Positions 49,949 through 60,788 of a stretch of DNA of 64,000 nucleotides are shown here, piece by piece (position 1 is the first letter of the stretch; every line of letters starts with the position of its first letter). This DNA comes from Prosthecomicrobium pneumaticum (GTDB taxonomy: Bacteria; Pseudomonadota; Alphaproteobacteria; Rhizobiales; Kaistiaceae): assembly GCF_014199915.1 (NCBI RefSeq), contig NZ_JACHOO010000006.1, positions 310,001 to 374,000 of the forward strand, given 5' to 3'. A program made the translations under genes and the position numbers. The notes beneath the pieces were generated by a model, which was not told where the DNA came from, made no database searches, and was given only the letters and a program-made list of their open reading frames with translations.

Positions 49949-51292
49949 ATGAGCGAGGCTACGATCTTCGCGCTGTCGAGCGGCGCACCGCCGGCCGGCG
50001 TCGCCGTCATCCGGGTGAGCGGTGAGGGCGTCCGATTCGGACTCGAAACGATTATCGGTCCTCTTCCGCCGCCGCGCCGCGCCGCGCTGAGGCCGATTCG
50101 GGATCCGCGCACTGGCGAGCTGCTCGACGCCGGTCTGGTGTTGTTTTTCCCTGGACCGCACAGTTTCACCGGCGAGGATGTCGCTGAGCTGCAGATCCAT
50201 GGGGGCCGAGCGGTGGTTGCCGCGGTGCTCGACACACTCGGCGGACTGCCCGGCTTCGCACCGGCCGAGGCGGGCGCTTTCACCCGGCGTGCCTTCGAGA
50301 ACGGCCGTCTCGACCTGACCGAGGTCGAGGGGCTGGCCGACCTCGTTCAGGCGGAGACGGCCTGGCAGCGCCGGCTCGCGCGGGCGCAGGCCGGCGGCGC
50401 GTTGAGATCGCTCTATGACGGCTGGCGGTCTCGGCTGATCCGGGCGCGGGCGCTGATCGAGGCGGAACTCGACTTTCCGGATGAGGAGGATGTGCCGGGC
50501 TCGGTGTCGGAGCGGGTCTGGGCCGACATCGCGGTGCTCTCCACGGAAGTGGAGGTCCATCTGGCGCGCGCGGAATGGGGGGAGCGCGCCCGGTCGGGGT
50601 TCGAGATCGTGCTGCTCGGGCCACCCAATGCGGGGAAGTCGAGCTTGCTGAACGCACTCGCCGGGCGGGACGTCGCGATCGTCACGGACGAGCCGGGGAC
50701 AACCCGTGATCTGATCGAGGTGCGGCTCGACCTGGCCGGCTATCCCGTGACGCTGGTTGATACCGCGGGCTTGCGGCAGGCCACGGGGCGGGTGGAAGAG
50801 GAGGGGATCCGCCGCGCCCTCGCCCGCGGCGCTCGCGCCGACCTCCTCCTTCGGCTCGACCCGGCGGACGAGATGGTGCAGCCGCGATCGGCTCCGGATG
50901 GGGTGGCGCCGGAGGGGCCGCCCGCGCTCCGGATCGCCAGTAAGGCGGACGTGATCGATTCGGACTCGAAACATTTCCTGCGGGAAGCGGGGAGCATGCC
51001 GGTTTCCTCGACCACTGGGGAAGGGTTGGACGACCTGATCCGTGCGATCGGCCGGGCGCTGGGTGTCGCGGAGCCGCCGCCCGACCTCGCCCTGCCCAAT
51101 CGTGCGCGCCATCGGGCCGGGCTGCTCGCGCTCTCCGAATCCCTGCAAGCTGCGCGAAAGAGCGGTCTTGCGCTCGAACTGCGGGCCGAGGAACTGCGGC
51201 GCGCCGGTGATGCGCTCGGCCGCCTCACGGGTCGGATCGATGTCGAGGACATGCTCGACGTCATCTTTCGCGAGTTCTGTATTGGCAAGTGA
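49949..51292 (+). CDS. mnmE: tRNA modification GTPase MnmE (TrmE)
   Basis: MnmE with MnmG installs the cmnm5 group on U34 of several tRNAs. The 447-residue protein has an N-terminal tetrahydrofolate-binding domain (ATIFALSSGAPPAGVAVIRV, GPHSFTGEDVAELQIHGG), helical domain, and a G domain with G1 GPPNAGKSS (about 224-232), G2 TTRD and G3 DTAGLR. G4 appears as SKAD instead of NKxD. The C-terminus is FCIGK, the conserved CxGK. The ATG at 49949 has no strong Shine-Dalgarno. mnmG follows after 81 bp containing parS. Confidence 0.97.
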   Translation: MSEATIFALSSGAPPAGVAVIRVSGEGVRFGLETIIGPLPPPRRAALRPIRDPRTGELLDAGLVLFFPGPHSFTGEDVAELQIHGGRAVVAAVLDTLGGLPGFAPAEAGAFTRRAFENGRLDLTEVEGLADLVQAETAWQRRLARAQAGGALRSLYDGWRSRLIRARALIEAELDFPDEEDVPGSVSERVWADIAVLSTEVEVHLARAEWGERARSGFEIVLLGPPNAGKSSLLNALAGRDVAIVTDEPGTTRDLIEVRLDLAGYPVTLVDTAGLRQATGRVEEEGIRRALARGARADLLLRLDPADEMVQPRSAPDGVAPEGPPALRIASKADVIDSDSKHFLREAGSMPVSSTTGEGLDDLIRAIGRALGVAEPPPDLALPNRARHRAGLLALSESLQAARKSGLALELRAEELRRAGDALGRLTGRIDVEDMLDVIFREFCIGK

Positions 51293-51294
51293 CC

Positions 51295-51308
51295 GCTTCA
51301 CGTGACCG
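51295..51308. promoter_or_regulatory. Degenerate parS-like site
   Basis: GCTTCACGTGACC shares the TTCACGTGA core with the perfect parS 20 bp to its right and is embedded in the same local sequence (GACCG-TTCACGTGA), as if the segment had been duplicated and then decayed. ParB binding here is uncertain. Confidence 0.4.
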
Positions 51309-51314
51309 GTGACC

Positions 51315-51328
51315 GTTTCACGTGAAAC
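51315..51328. promoter_or_regulatory. parS centromere site
   Basis: GTTTCACGTGAAAC is a perfect 14-bp palindrome identical to the core of the bacterial parS consensus. It is in the mnmE-mnmG intergenic region, 6.4 kb from the candidate origin and 3.5 kb from parB, as expected for the ParABS chromosome-segregation system. Confidence 0.92.
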
Positions 51329-51373
51329 AGCCGCCGCTTTGACGGACGTTGGGCGATCCGCTAGGAAGCCGCC

Positions 51374-53242
51374 ATGATGGATGTTCCTCCCTTCGATGTC
51401 GTGGTGATCGGCGGCGGCCACGCCGGCTGTGAGGCCGCGGCGGCGGCCGCGCGACTCGGAGCCAGAACGGCGCTCGTCACTCAAAAGGCCGAAACGATCG
51501 GCGTGATGTCGTGCAATCCAGCGATCGGCGGGCTCGGCAAGGGGCATCTGGTGCGGGAGATCGATGCGCTCGACGGCCTGATGGGTCGTATCGCCGACGC
51601 GGCTGGCATCCAGTTCCGCGTCCTCAACCGACGGAAGGGGCCTGCGGTGCGCGGTCCCCGAACCCAGGCGGACCGCAGGCTCTATCGCGAGGCGATGCAG
51701 GCGGCGATTGCTGAAACACCAAGCCTGACGGTCGTCGAGGGCGAGGCCGACGACATTCTGGTCGAGGGCGGCCGCGTCACGGCGGTGCGTCTTCTCGACG
51801 GGCGTCTCCTGAGCTGTGGCGCGGCGGTGCTGACCACGGGCACCTTCCTTCGCGGCCTGATCCATATCGGCGAGACCAAGATCCCGGCCGGCCGGGCCGG
51901 CGAGAAGCCGTCGCTGGGTCTCTCGGCGACCCTCGCACGGGAAGGCTTCGCGCTCGGCCGGCTGAAGACCGGGACGCCGCCACGCCTCGACGGACGGACC
52001 ATCGACTGGTCCGGACTCGATCGGCAGGGGGCTGACGATCCTCCGGAACCGTTCTCGACCCTGACGACGGCCATCCGCAATCCGCAGATCGAATGCGGTG
52101 TCACCCGCACGACGCCGGCGACTCATGCGATCATCGAGGCCAATCTCGCCCGGTCGCCGATGTATTCGGGCCAGATCGAGAGCCGCGGGCCGCGCTACTG
52201 CCCGTCGATCGAGGACAAGATCGTGCGCTTCGGAGAGAGGGACGGACACCAGATCTTTCTCGAGCCGGAGGGTCTGGACGACGACACCGTCTATCCGAAC
52301 GGCATTTCGACCTCGTTGCCGGAGGATGTGCAGACGGCGCTCGTCGCTTCGATCCCGGGCCTCGAGCACGCGCGGATCCTGCGGCCCGGCTATGCCATCG
52401 AATATGACCATGTCGACCCGCGCGAACTGACGCCGAGTTTGGAGACCAGAAGGGTCGCCGGGCTGTTCCTTGCAGGCCAGATCAACGGTACGACGGGTTA
52501 TGAGGAAGCGGGCGGTCAGGGCCTGGTCGCGGGGCTCAATGCGGCGCGTCGCGCGGCCGGGATGGACGGCGTCGTCTTCAGTCGCGCCGAGAGCTATCTC
52601 GGCGTGATGATCGATGACCTCACGACGCGTGGCGTCACCGAGCCCTATCGGATGTTCACCTCGCGCGCCGAGTTTCGGCTCTCGCTCCGCGCGGACAATG
52701 CGGATCAACGGTTGACACCGCTCGGCGAGACGATCGGCTGCGTCGGCGCCACCCGTCGCGCCGCCTTCGCGCAGAAGAGGGCTGCGCTGGCGGCGGCCCG
52801 TGCCGCCTTCGAGTCCGTCGCCCTCACTCCGGATGCGGCGGCCCGCCATGGCTTGGCGATCAATCGCGACGGCGTCCGCCGGAGCGGCTTCGACCTGCTG
52901 TCGCGACCGGACATCACGGTGCAGACGCTCGCGGCGATCTTTCCCGAGCTGCGCGCGATCCCTGCCGCCATTGCGGAGCAGGTCGAGACCGACGCGAAGT
53001 ATTCGGTCTACCTCGTACGACAGGAGGCCGATCGGGCGGCTCTCCGGCGCGACGAGGCGATCTCGCTCGACCCGATCGGCTCCTATGCGGACATGCCCGG
53101 CCTTTCGAACGAGCTTCGGCAGAAGCTCGACCGCCTTCGGCCTCCGACGCTCGGCCATGCGGCGCGCATAGAGGGGATGACGCCGGCCGCGCTGGCGATC
53201 CTGCTCGGCCATGCCCGCAAGGCGATCGGAGCGCGGGCGTGA
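51374..53242 (+). CDS. mnmG: tRNA uridine 5-carboxymethylaminomethyl modification enzyme MnmG (GidA)
   Basis: MnmG is the FAD- and NADH-dependent partner of MnmE. The 622-residue protein has FAD-binding [20 protein letters not shown] at about residues 8-27, [39 protein letters not shown], the catalytic cysteine in [15 protein letters not shown] neighbourhood, [20 protein letters not shown], and the GIDA signature [17 protein letters not shown]. It overlaps rsmG by 4 bp. It belongs to the mnmE-mnmG-rsmG-parA-parB series found near alphaproteobacterial origins. Confidence 0.98.
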   Translation: MMDVPPFDVVVIGGGHAGCEAAAAAARLGARTALVTQKAETIGVMSCNPAIGGLGKGHLVREIDALDGLMGRIADAAGIQFRVLNRRKGPAVRGPRTQADRRLYREAMQAAIAETPSLTVVEGEADDILVEGGRVTAVRLLDGRLLSCGAAVLTTGTFLRGLIHIGETKIPAGRAGEKPSLGLSATLAREGFALGRLKTGTPPRLDGRTIDWSGLDRQGADDPPEPFSTLTTAIRNPQIECGVTRTTPATHAIIEANLARSPMYSGQIESRGPRYCPSIEDKIVRFGERDGHQIFLEPEGLDDDTVYPNGISTSLPEDVQTALVASIPGLEHARILRPGYAIEYDHVDPRELTPSLETRRVAGLFLAGQINGTTGYEEAGGQGLVAGLNAARRAAGMDGVVFSRAESYLGVMIDDLTTRGVTEPYRMFTSRAEFRLSLRADNADQRLTPLGETIGCVGATRRAAFAQKRAALAAARAAFESVALTPDAAARHGLAINRDGVRRSGFDLLSRPDITVQTLAAIFPELRAIPAAIAEQVETDAKYSVYLVRQEADRAALRRDEAISLDPIGSYADMPGLSNELRQKLDRLRPPTLGHAARIEGMTPAALAILLGHARKAIGARA

Positions 53243-53880
53243 GTGCGGCGGAAGGGCCCGGTGCCGTCGAGCGCGTCCTCCCCGTTTCACGTGAAACGCG
53301 CCAGCGGCTGGAGACCTATGTCGCTCTCATCCGGCGTTGGCAGCCGGCGCAGAACCTCGTCTCGCCGCAGACGCTCGATACGCTCTGGACCCGACACATC
53401 GCCGACTGCGCCCAGCTCGTCGCGCTGTTCCCCGACGATTTGCGCTGGGTCGATCTCGGCTCCGGCGCCGGCCTGCCCGGCCTCGTCACCGCGATCCTGC
53501 TTGCGGATCGGCCCGGCGCGAAGGTTCATCTGGTCGAGAGCAATCAGCGCAAATGCGCCTTCCTGCGGGCGGCGATCCGCGAGACCGGCGCGCCGGCCGT
53601 CGTGGCCGAAGGCCGGATCGATTCGGTTCTGAAACAATTCGACGCGCCGGTCGATCGGATCAGCGCCCGCGCGCTCGCTTCATTCGCCGCTCTTCTCGAC
53701 CTGTCGGCGCCGCTCCTCGCCCGCGGCGTGCCGGCCGCCTTCCACAAAGGTGCGGATTTCGCCGCCGAGCGCGCGGAAGCCTCTCAATCCTGGACGCTCG
53801 ATCTGGTAGAACATCAAAGCATGATCGACCCGCGTGGCCTCGTCGTCGAGATCCGCAGGGCCGTCCGCCGAGACGTTTGA
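53239..53880 (+). CDS. rsmG: 16S rRNA (guanine527-N7)-methyltransferase RsmG (GidB)
   Basis: RsmG methylates G527 of 16S rRNA with SAM. The 213-residue protein starts at a GTG overlapping the mnmG stop (GTGA). It has the SAM motif [27 protein letters not shown], and [13 protein letters not shown]. The codons for PVSRET near the N-terminus contain a perfect parS palindrome, which fixes this stretch of protein and is a known feature of the gidB gene in several alphaproteobacteria. It is followed after 28 bp by parA. Confidence 0.96.
   Translation: MSAAEGPGAVERVLPVSRETRQRLETYVALIRRWQPAQNLVSPQTLDTLWTRHIADCAQLVALFPDDLRWVDLGSGAGLPGLVTAILLADRPGAKVHLVESNQRKCAFLRAAIRETGAPAVVAEGRIDSVLKQFDAPVDRISARALASFAALLDLSAPLLARGVPAAFHKGADFAAERAEASQSWTLDLVEHQSMIDPRGLVVEIRRAVRRDV
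53284..53297. promoter_or_regulatory. parS centromere site within rsmG
   Basis: A second exact GTTTCACGTGAAAC palindrome is embedded in the 5' coding part of rsmG, encoding part of VSRET. It is 0.6 kb from parA and 2.0 kb from the other perfect site. ParB from the adjacent gene should load here. Confidence 0.92.
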
Positions 53881-53908
53881 CCGCGTCGCCAGGACCCCGG
53901 AGGCCGCC

Positions 53909-54769
<861 letters not shown>

Positions 54770-54781
54770 GGAGAACGAGGG

Positions 54782-55654
54782 ATGAGTGAGGAGATCGGGC
54801 GGCGCCGCTTGGGCCGCGGGCTCGCGGCGCTGATCGGCGACATGGATACCGAAGCCGCCGTGGTCGACCGCGCGCGCACGAGCCGCCGCGTGCCCGTCGA
54901 GTTTCTGCGGCCGAACCCGCGCAATCCGAGAAAGTCCTTCGAGGAGGGCGACCTCGCCGATCTCTCCGCGTCGATCCGCGAGAAGGGGATCATGCAGCCG
55001 ATCCTCGTCCGGCCCGTGCCGGGATCGAGCGATGCCTTCGAGATCATCGCCGGCGAGCGCCGCTGGCGGGCGGCGCAGCGTGCCGGACTGCACGAAGTGC
55101 CGGTGCTGATCCACGAGGTCTCCGACAAGGAGGCGCTCGAGCTCGCGATCATCGAGAACGTCCAGCGGCAGGATCTCAACGCCCTCGAGGAGGCGCTCGG
55201 CTATCAGCAGCTGATCGACGAGTTCGGCTACAGCCAGTCGGCGCTCGCCGACGTGATCGGCAAGAGCCGTCCGCATGTCGCCAACACGCTGCGGCTGCTC
55301 AAGCTGCCGCCGCCGGTGCAGGCGCATCTGCGCGAGGGCCGGCTGACGGCGGGCCATGCGCGTGCGCTCGTGACGGTCGAGGATCCGGTGGCGATGGCCG
55401 AGCGGATCGTCGAGGCCGGGCTCACGGTGCGCGATGCCGAGGCGCTCGGCCAGCAGCAGCCCGCGAGGGAGGGCGTGCCGCGGCGGCCGCGGAGCGACAA
55501 GGACGCCGACACCCGGGCGCTCGAAAGGGCGCTTTCCGATACGCTCGGCCTCGTCGTGTCGATCGAGCACAAGGCGAACGGCACCGGCACGGTCGCCATC
55601 CGCTACCGCTCGCTCGACCAGCTCGACGAACTCTGCCGACGCCTGCAGGGCTGA
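54782..55654 (+). CDS. parB: Chromosome partitioning protein ParB
   Basis: ParB is the parS-binding CTP-dependent clamp. The 290-residue protein begins RRRLGRGLAALIGD, which interacts with ParA. It has the ParB/Srx nuclease-like CTPase fold with FLRPNPRNPRKSF, the C motif GERRWRAAQRAGL, ENVQRQDLNALEEALGYQQL, a central helix-turn-helix (GYSQSALADVIGKSRPHVAN) and the C-terminal dimer domain ending RYRSLDQLDELCRRL. The two perfect parS sites lie 1.5 kb and 3.5 kb upstream. Confidence 0.98.
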   Translation: MSEEIGRRRLGRGLAALIGDMDTEAAVVDRARTSRRVPVEFLRPNPRNPRKSFEEGDLADLSASIREKGIMQPILVRPVPGSSDAFEIIAGERRWRAAQRAGLHEVPVLIHEVSDKEALELAIIENVQRQDLNALEEALGYQQLIDEFGYSQSALADVIGKSRPHVANTLRLLKLPPPVQAHLREGRLTAGHARALVTVEDPVAMAERIVEAGLTVRDAEALGQQQPAREGVPRRPRSDKDADTRALERALSDTLGLVVSIEHKANGTGTVAIRYRSLDQLDELCRRLQG

Positions 55655-55728
55655 ACCGCGCCGGAAGGCCGTCAGATACGCCCGGGCGTGCCACGCCTCT
55701 CTGGCGCTTCGCGACGGTGTCGACGTCG

Positions 55729-56760
55729 TCAGCGGCGCGGGCGGGCCTGCACCGCGATGGCGAGCATCGCCTGGGCGAGCACGGTGTCGGCCATCGCCCC
55801 GCCGATCCGGCTTTCGAAAAGCGCGCCGTCGAGCCGCTCGAGCGCGGCCGCCAGCCGGCCGCTCGTCCAGGCCGAGAGCTGCGCGCCGACCTTCGGGCGC
55901 CGCTGGAAGAAGAGCGGCGGCGTGACCGCGTCGAGTGCCGCCTCGACCGAGCCTCCGGCCTCGACGAGCCCGCGGAGGCGATGCAGCAGCTGGAGATGGC
56001 GCAGGCATGCGCCGGCGACCACGAAGCCCGCGGTGCCCGAGCCGACGAGCCGACGGAAGGCGCGGTCGAAGCCCGCCGGATCGCCGCCCGCGACCGCATC
56101 GACCGCATCGTCGATCGCGAAGGCCCCGGCGTCGCCGACGACCGCGCGAACCGTGTCGAGATCGACCCGGCCGGTGCCGCGTGCATAGAGGGCGAGCTTG
56201 CGCACCTCGTTGCGGCTGGCGAGCCGGTCGGCGCCGAGCAGCGTCTTCAGAGCGGCCCGCGCATCGCGGTCGATCGAGAGGTTTTCGAGCGCCAGCTCGT
56301 CGTCGACCAGACGGTCGAGCGCCGCGCCACTGTCGGAATAGCAGGCGATCGCGGCGGCGCCCTTGGCGTTCTCGCAGAGCCGGCGCAGGCCGACGCCCTT
56401 TTTCAGATCTCCGGCCTCGAGGATCACGAAAGCGTCTCGCGGCGGGGCGGCGAGTACGGCCTCGACGGCGGTCTGCACCGCCTTGCCACCATCGGCGCGC
56501 AGCCAGATGGCGCGGGTTCCGCCGAAGAGCGGCACCGTGTTTGCTTCATCGGCGAGGCGGCCGGGGTCGCCGGAGAGCGCCGCGGAATCGAGCTTGACGA
56601 GGGCGAAGGGGTCATCTCCGCCACCGATCACGCGGGTGGAGAATGTGGCCGCCCGTTCCGAGACGAGGCCGGTATCGGGTCCGTAGAAGAGCACGACGCG
56701 GAAGGCGGGGTCGGGCGACTGGAGAAAGCGCTCGACCTCCTGAGGGCGGATCGCCGTCAT
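55729..56760 (-). CDS. holA: DNA polymerase III delta subunit
   Basis: HolA is the clamp-loader delta subunit that opens the sliding clamp. The 343-residue protein has the N-terminal VVLFYGPDTGLVSERAATF and a LFGGTRAIWLRADG segment, consistent with clamp-loader domains, and an all-helical C-terminal domain. Delta proteins are poorly conserved, but the location leuS-lptE-holA is characteristic. The ATG at 56760 was selected from two in-frame starts. It lies 22 bp downstream of lptE and is convergent with parB. Confidence 0.92.
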   Translation of the reverse strand: MTAIRPQEVERFLQSPDPAFRVVLFYGPDTGLVSERAATFSTRVIGGGDDPFALVKLDSAALSGDPGRLADEANTVPLFGGTRAIWLRADGGKAVQTAVEAVLAAPPRDAFVILEAGDLKKGVGLRRLCENAKGAAAIACYSDSGAALDRLVDDELALENLSIDRDARAALKTLLGADRLASRNEVRKLALYARGTGRVDLDTVRAVVGDAGAFAIDDAVDAVAGGDPAGFDRAFRRLVGSGTAGFVVAGACLRHLQLLHRLRGLVEAGGSVEAALDAVTPPLFFQRRPKVGAQLSAWTSGRLAAALERLDGALFESRIGGAMADTVLAQAMLAIAVQARPRR

Positions 56761-56782
56761 GCGGCCGGCCCGGGCGACCCGC

Positions 56783-57334
56783 TCAGCGGTGGTCGCGGAC
56801 GAGCACCGCGGCAATCCGCAGCCGCATGTCTTCGGCGATCAGCTGCGAGGCGCGGTCCTGCGCGTCGATCAGGGCCCGCTCGTTCGCGAACTGCTGGTTC
56901 GAGCGGTCGTAGGACGCGACGCCGCGGCTGGTGCCGCGTGTGACGGAGCGCCCGGTCTTGATCTCGGTGAGCTCATAGACCGCGGTCACCGTGACCGAAT
57001 AGGCGGGCGAGGACTCGTCGCGGTCGAAGCCCAGGCGCGTTTCGCTCGAGGTCACCTGCAGCGACAGATCATAGAGCGGATCCGCTTCATCGCCGCCGCC
57101 GGTAAAGGCGAAGATCAGGTCGTTGCGGACCTGCTGCGCGACCCGGCCGGAAACGCTCGCGATCGAGATCGCGGCCAGTTCGGCGGAGACGCCGGGCCGC
57201 GCCCCGATTTCCGTCGAGCCCGCCATGAAGACCGGGGTGACGGTGCAGCCGGCGAGGCCGAGCGCGAGAAGCGCCGCGGCCGCCCCGGCGACGATCCGGC
57301 GCGGCGCGCCGGGAAGACGATCAGACGACGACAT
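56783..57334 (-). CDS. lptE: LPS-assembly lipoprotein LptE
   Basis: LptE is the outer-membrane lipoprotein plug of LptD. The 183-residue precursor has a lipoprotein signal peptide with lipobox LGLAGC and the acylated Cys at residue 30. The mature part has the alternating strands [31 protein letters not shown] and [18 protein letters not shown], plus the C-terminal helix [20 protein letters not shown]. Identity rests on length, signal and the position between leuS and holA. It overlaps the 3' end of leuS by 14 bp. Confidence 0.88.
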   Translation of the reverse strand: MSSSDRLPGAPRRIVAGAAAALLALGLAGCTVTPVFMAGSTEIGARPGVSAELAAISIASVSGRVAQQVRNDLIFAFTGGGDEADPLYDLSLQVTSSETRLGFDRDESSPAYSVTVTAVYELTEIKTGRSVTRGTSRGVASYDRSNQQFANERALIDAQDRASQLIAEDMRLRIAAVLVRDHR

Positions 57335-59930
57335 TCACGATCCTCTTCGGCACCACGATGATCTTCTTCGGCAGGCGCCCTTCGAGCGCCCGCAGAACGG
57401 TCTCGTCCGCGAGCGTCGCCGCTTCGATCTCAGCTTGGGACGCCCCCGCGGCGATTGTCAATTCGGCACGCTTCTTACCATTGATCTGGACCGGGAGCAC
57501 GATCTCATCGGCGACGAGGAGCGCCGGATCGACGATCGGCCAAGCCGCCTCCGCGACGAGCCCGTCGCGGCCGAGCAGCACGCCGCATTCCTCGGCGAGA
57601 TGGGGCACCATCGGGGCGACGACCGCGACGAGGAACTCGGCCGCCTCGCGCAGCGCGAAGGCGAGGTCCGCGGCCGGCGTCCCGCTCCGCGCGGCGGCGA
57701 GCGCCTCGCCGAAGGCGTTGGCGAAGGCGTGCACGCGGGCGACGGCGACGTTGAAGCGCAGCCGCTCGATATCGGCTTCGACATCGGCCGCCAGCCGATG
57801 GGCGGCGCGGCGGAGCGCGGTCGATTCGGGTCCGAAACGCTCCGGCAGCGCTGCGCCGGCCGGCGCGCCGAGTTCGATCGCCTCGTTGATCTGGCGGAAC
57901 AGCCGCTGGGCGAAGCGCCAGGCGCCTTCGATGCCGGCCTCCGTCCATTCGCTGTCGCGCTCGGGCGGCGTGTCGGAGAGCATGAACCAGCGGGCGCAGT
58001 CGACGCCATAGGTGTCGGCGACCACTTCGGGGGGAACGACGTTCCGCTTCGACTTCGACATCTTCTCGGGCGGACCGACCGTGACCGGCTCGTCGGTGCC
58101 GCGCCGGACCGCGCTGCCGTCGGCGCGCTTCTCGACCTCCTCGGGGAACAGCCATTTGCCGTTCACGTCCTTATAGGTCTCGTGGACGATCATGCCCTGG
58201 GTGAAGAGCCCTGCGAAGGGTTCCTTGACCGAGATGCGGCCGCAGGATTCGAGCGCGCGGGTGAAGAAGCGCGCGTAGAGGAGGTGCAGGATCGCGTGCT
58301 CGATGCCGCCGATATACTGGTCGACCGGTAGCCAATGGTCGACGGCGGCGCGGTCGAGCGCACCGTCCGGGCCGCTCGCGAAGCGGGCGAAATACCAGGA
58401 CGAATCGACGAAGGTGTCCATCGTGTCGGTCTCGCGCCGTGCCGGCCCGCCGCATCTCGGGCAGGCGACCGAGCGCCAGGCGGTGTGGCGGTCGAGCGGA
58501 TTGCCCGGCCGGTCGAAGCTGACGTCGTCCGGCAGGAGCACCGGCAGCTCGGCCTGCGGCACCGGCACCGGGCCGCAGCTCTGGCAATGGATGACCGGGA
58601 TCGGGCAGCCCCAATAGCGCTGGCGGGAAATGCCCCAGTCGCGCAGGCGGAAATTGACCTTCCGTTCGCCCTGCGGCGCACCATCGAGCGTCTGGCTCTC
58701 GAGGCGGGCGGCGACGGCGTCCTTCGCCTCGGCGACCGTCAGTCCGTCGAGGAAGTCGGAATGGATCAGCCGGCCGTCGCCGTCGAGGGCGACATCGCCC
58801 TCGAATGCCGCGTCCCCCGGCATGGCCGCACCGTCGGGGAGCACCACCTGCTTGACGGGGAGGCCGTATTTCCGGGCGAAATCGAGATCGCGCTGGTCGT
58901 GCGCCGGGCAGCCGAAGATCGCGCCCGTGCCGTAATCCAGCAGGATGAAATTGGCGACATAGACGGGCAGGAACCAGCCCGGCACGAGCGGATGCTCGGC
59001 CTTGATGCCGGTGTCGAAGCCCTTCTTCTCCATGGTCTCGATCTCTTCGGCCGAGGTGCCGCCGCGCTTGCACTCCTCGATGAAGGCGCCGAGTTCCGCA
59101 TTGCCGGCCGAAGCGAGTCTGGCGAGCGGATGGTCGGCGGCGACGGCGAGGAAGGAGGCGCCGTAGAGCGTGTCGGGCCGCGTCGTATAGACCTTGAGGC
59201 TCGGGAAATCGGGCGAGGAAAGCCGGAAGCGGACCTCGAGGCCTTCGGACCGGCCGATCCAGTTCCGCTGCATCAGCCGCACCTTGTCGGGCCAGCGGTC
59301 GAGTTCGTCGAGCGCCGACAGGAGATCGTCGGCGAAATGGGTAATGCGGAAGAACCACTGCGCCAGCTTCTTGCGCTCGACCACCGCACCGGAGCGCCAG
59401 CCGCGGCCGTCGATGACCTGCTCGTTGGCGAGCACCGTGTTGTCGACCGGATCCCAGTTCACCTCGCTCTCGCGCCGGTAGACGAGACCCTTCTCGAACA
59501 GATCGACGAAAAGCCGCTGCTGTTCCGCGTAATAGTCCGGGTCGCAGGTGGCGACCTCGCGGTTCCAGTCGAGCGACAGGCCGAGCAGCTTCAGCTGCTC
59601 CTTCATCGCCGCGATGTTCTCGTAGGTCCAGGTCTTCGGGTGGATGCCGCGCTCGATCGCGGCGTTCTCGGCCGGCAGGCCGAAGGCGTCCCAGCCCATC
59701 GGATGCAGGACGTTGAAACCCTTCATCCGCTTGAAGCGCGCGACGACGTCGCCCATCACATAATTGCGGCCGTGGCCGATATGGATGCGGCCCGACGGAT
59801 AGGGGAACATCTCGAGGACGTAGTATTTCGGCCGCGGATCGTCGTTGCGGGTCCTGAAGATCTCGCGATCCGCCCAGACGCGCTGCCAGCGCGGTTCCGT
59901 CTCGCGGGGATTGTAGCGTTCTGTGGCCAT
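57321..59930 (-). CDS. leuS: Leucyl-tRNA synthetase
   Basis: LeuS charges tRNA-Leu. The 869-residue protein has the HIGH motif [16 protein letters not shown] (HIGH at about residues 50-53), the CP1 editing domain with [14 protein letters not shown], and KMSKS at [11 protein letters not shown]-terminal anticodon-binding domain follows, and the end RIVNVVV is typical. The ATG at 59930 is preferred over an extended in-frame start. It begins the leuS-lptE-holA operon. Confidence 0.98.
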   Translation of the reverse strand: MATERYNPRETEPRWQRVWADREIFRTRNDDPRPKYYVLEMFPYPSGRIHIGHGRNYVMGDVVARFKRMKGFNVLHPMGWDAFGLPAENAAIERGIHPKTWTYENIAAMKEQLKLLGLSLDWNREVATCDPDYYAEQQRLFVDLFEKGLVYRRESEVNWDPVDNTVLANEQVIDGRGWRSGAVVERKKLAQWFFRITHFADDLLSALDELDRWPDKVRLMQRNWIGRSEGLEVRFRLSSPDFPSLKVYTTRPDTLYGASFLAVAADHPLARLASAGNAELGAFIEECKRGGTSAEEIETMEKKGFDTGIKAEHPLVPGWFLPVYVANFILLDYGTGAIFGCPAHDQRDLDFARKYGLPVKQVVLPDGAAMPGDAAFEGDVALDGDGRLIHSDFLDGLTVAEAKDAVAARLESQTLDGAPQGERKVNFRLRDWGISRQRYWGCPIPVIHCQSCGPVPVPQAELPVLLPDDVSFDRPGNPLDRHTAWRSVACPRCGGPARRETDTMDTFVDSSWYFARFASGPDGALDRAAVDHWLPVDQYIGGIEHAILHLLYARFFTRALESCGRISVKEPFAGLFTQGMIVHETYKDVNGKWLFPEEVEKRADGSAVRRGTDEPVTVGPPEKMSKSKRNVVPPEVVADTYGVDCARWFMLSDTPPERDSEWTEAGIEGAWRFAQRLFRQINEAIELGAPAGAALPERFGPESTALRRAAHRLAADVEADIERLRFNVAVARVHAFANAFGEALAAARSGTPAADLAFALREAAEFLVAVVAPMVPHLAEECGVLLGRDGLVAEAAWPIVDPALLVADEIVLPVQINGKKRAELTIAAGASQAEIEAATLADETVLRALEGRLPKKIIVVPKRIVNVVV

Positions 59931-60108
59931 GCGTGGTCTTGATGTCCGGAGAGGCGCGGGGGAGAAGGCGCGTGCGCGCGCCCGCGAAAAGTCGGCAGCG
60001 ACCTTCACCAGAAAGACCCGGACCGGTCAACCGCCTTCGCGGTGCGGCGGTTGAGCGGTGTCGGCCGCCGTGATAGGGCCGCGGCGGACCCGATCGGAGG
60101 ATCAGAGC

Positions 60109-60783
60109 GTGAGCGATGCGGCGGCGGCCCTCGGAGAAGTGAGGGCGCGGATCGAAGCGGCGGAGCGGGCTGCCGGCCGGCCGGCCGGCGCGGTGACGCT
60201 GGTCGCGGTGTCGAAGACCTATGAGGCGGAGGCGATCCGGCCGGTGATCGCCGCCGGTCAGCGGGTGTTCGGCGAGAACCGCGTACAGGAGGCGGCCGGC
60301 AAATGGCCGGCGCTCCGGGCCGAGCATCCCGATCTCGATCTGCATCTGATCGGGCCGCTGCAATCGAACAAGGCCGCCGATGCGGTGCGGCTCTTCGATG
60401 CCATCCACACGGTCGACCGCGACAAGATCGCCGTCGCGCTCGCCGCCGAGATGGCGCGGCAGGGGCGCAGGCCGCGGCTCTTCGTTCAGGTGAATACCGG
60501 GCTCGAATCCCAGAAGGCCGGCATCGACCCGCGCGAGGCGGTCGCCTTCGTCGCGCGCTGCCGCGACGCGCACGGCCTGTCGATCGAGGGCCTGATGGCG
60601 ATCCCGCCGGCCGACGAGGCGCCGGCGCCGCATTTCGCGCTGCTGAAGAAGCTCGCGGGGGAGGCGGGCGTCGCGGCGCTCTCGATGGGGATGAGCGGCG
60701 ATTTCGAGACGGCGATCGCCTTCGGCGCGACCCATGTCCGCGTCGGCAGCGCGATCTTCGGCGCCCGTCCGCCGGTCGGCTGA
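60109..60783 (+). CDS. YggS-family PLP homeostasis protein
   Basis: A 224-residue PLP-binding protein of the YggS/PLPBP family. It binds pyridoxal phosphate in a TIM-like barrel and buffers PLP and amino-acid homeostasis without known catalysis. The PLP lysine is in LVAVSKTYEAEAI (about residue 36). GENRVQEAAGKW, HLIGPLQSNKA, LFVQVNTG and SMGMSGDFETAIAFGATHVR complete the signature. The start is a GTG at 60109 with GGAGG eight bases upstream. It ends 5 bp from the convergent L,D-transpeptidase-like gene. Confidence 0.93.
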   Translation: MSDAAAALGEVRARIEAAERAAGRPAGAVTLVAVSKTYEAEAIRPVIAAGQRVFGENRVQEAAGKWPALRAEHPDLDLHLIGPLQSNKAADAVRLFDAIHTVDRDKIAVALAAEMARQGRRPRLFVQVNTGLESQKAGIDPREAVAFVARCRDAHGLSIEGLMAIPPADEAPAPHFALLKKLAGEAGVAALSMGMSGDFETAIAFGATHVRVGSAIFGARPPVG

Positions 60784-60788
60784 ACGGC

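Noticed and set aside
49913-53290. A minus-strand open frame of more than 1100 codons opposite mnmE and mnmG.
   Set aside because: It is antisense to two strongly conserved genes, is Arg/Asp/Pro-rich with no recognisable domain, and is the usual by-product of GC-rich codon use.
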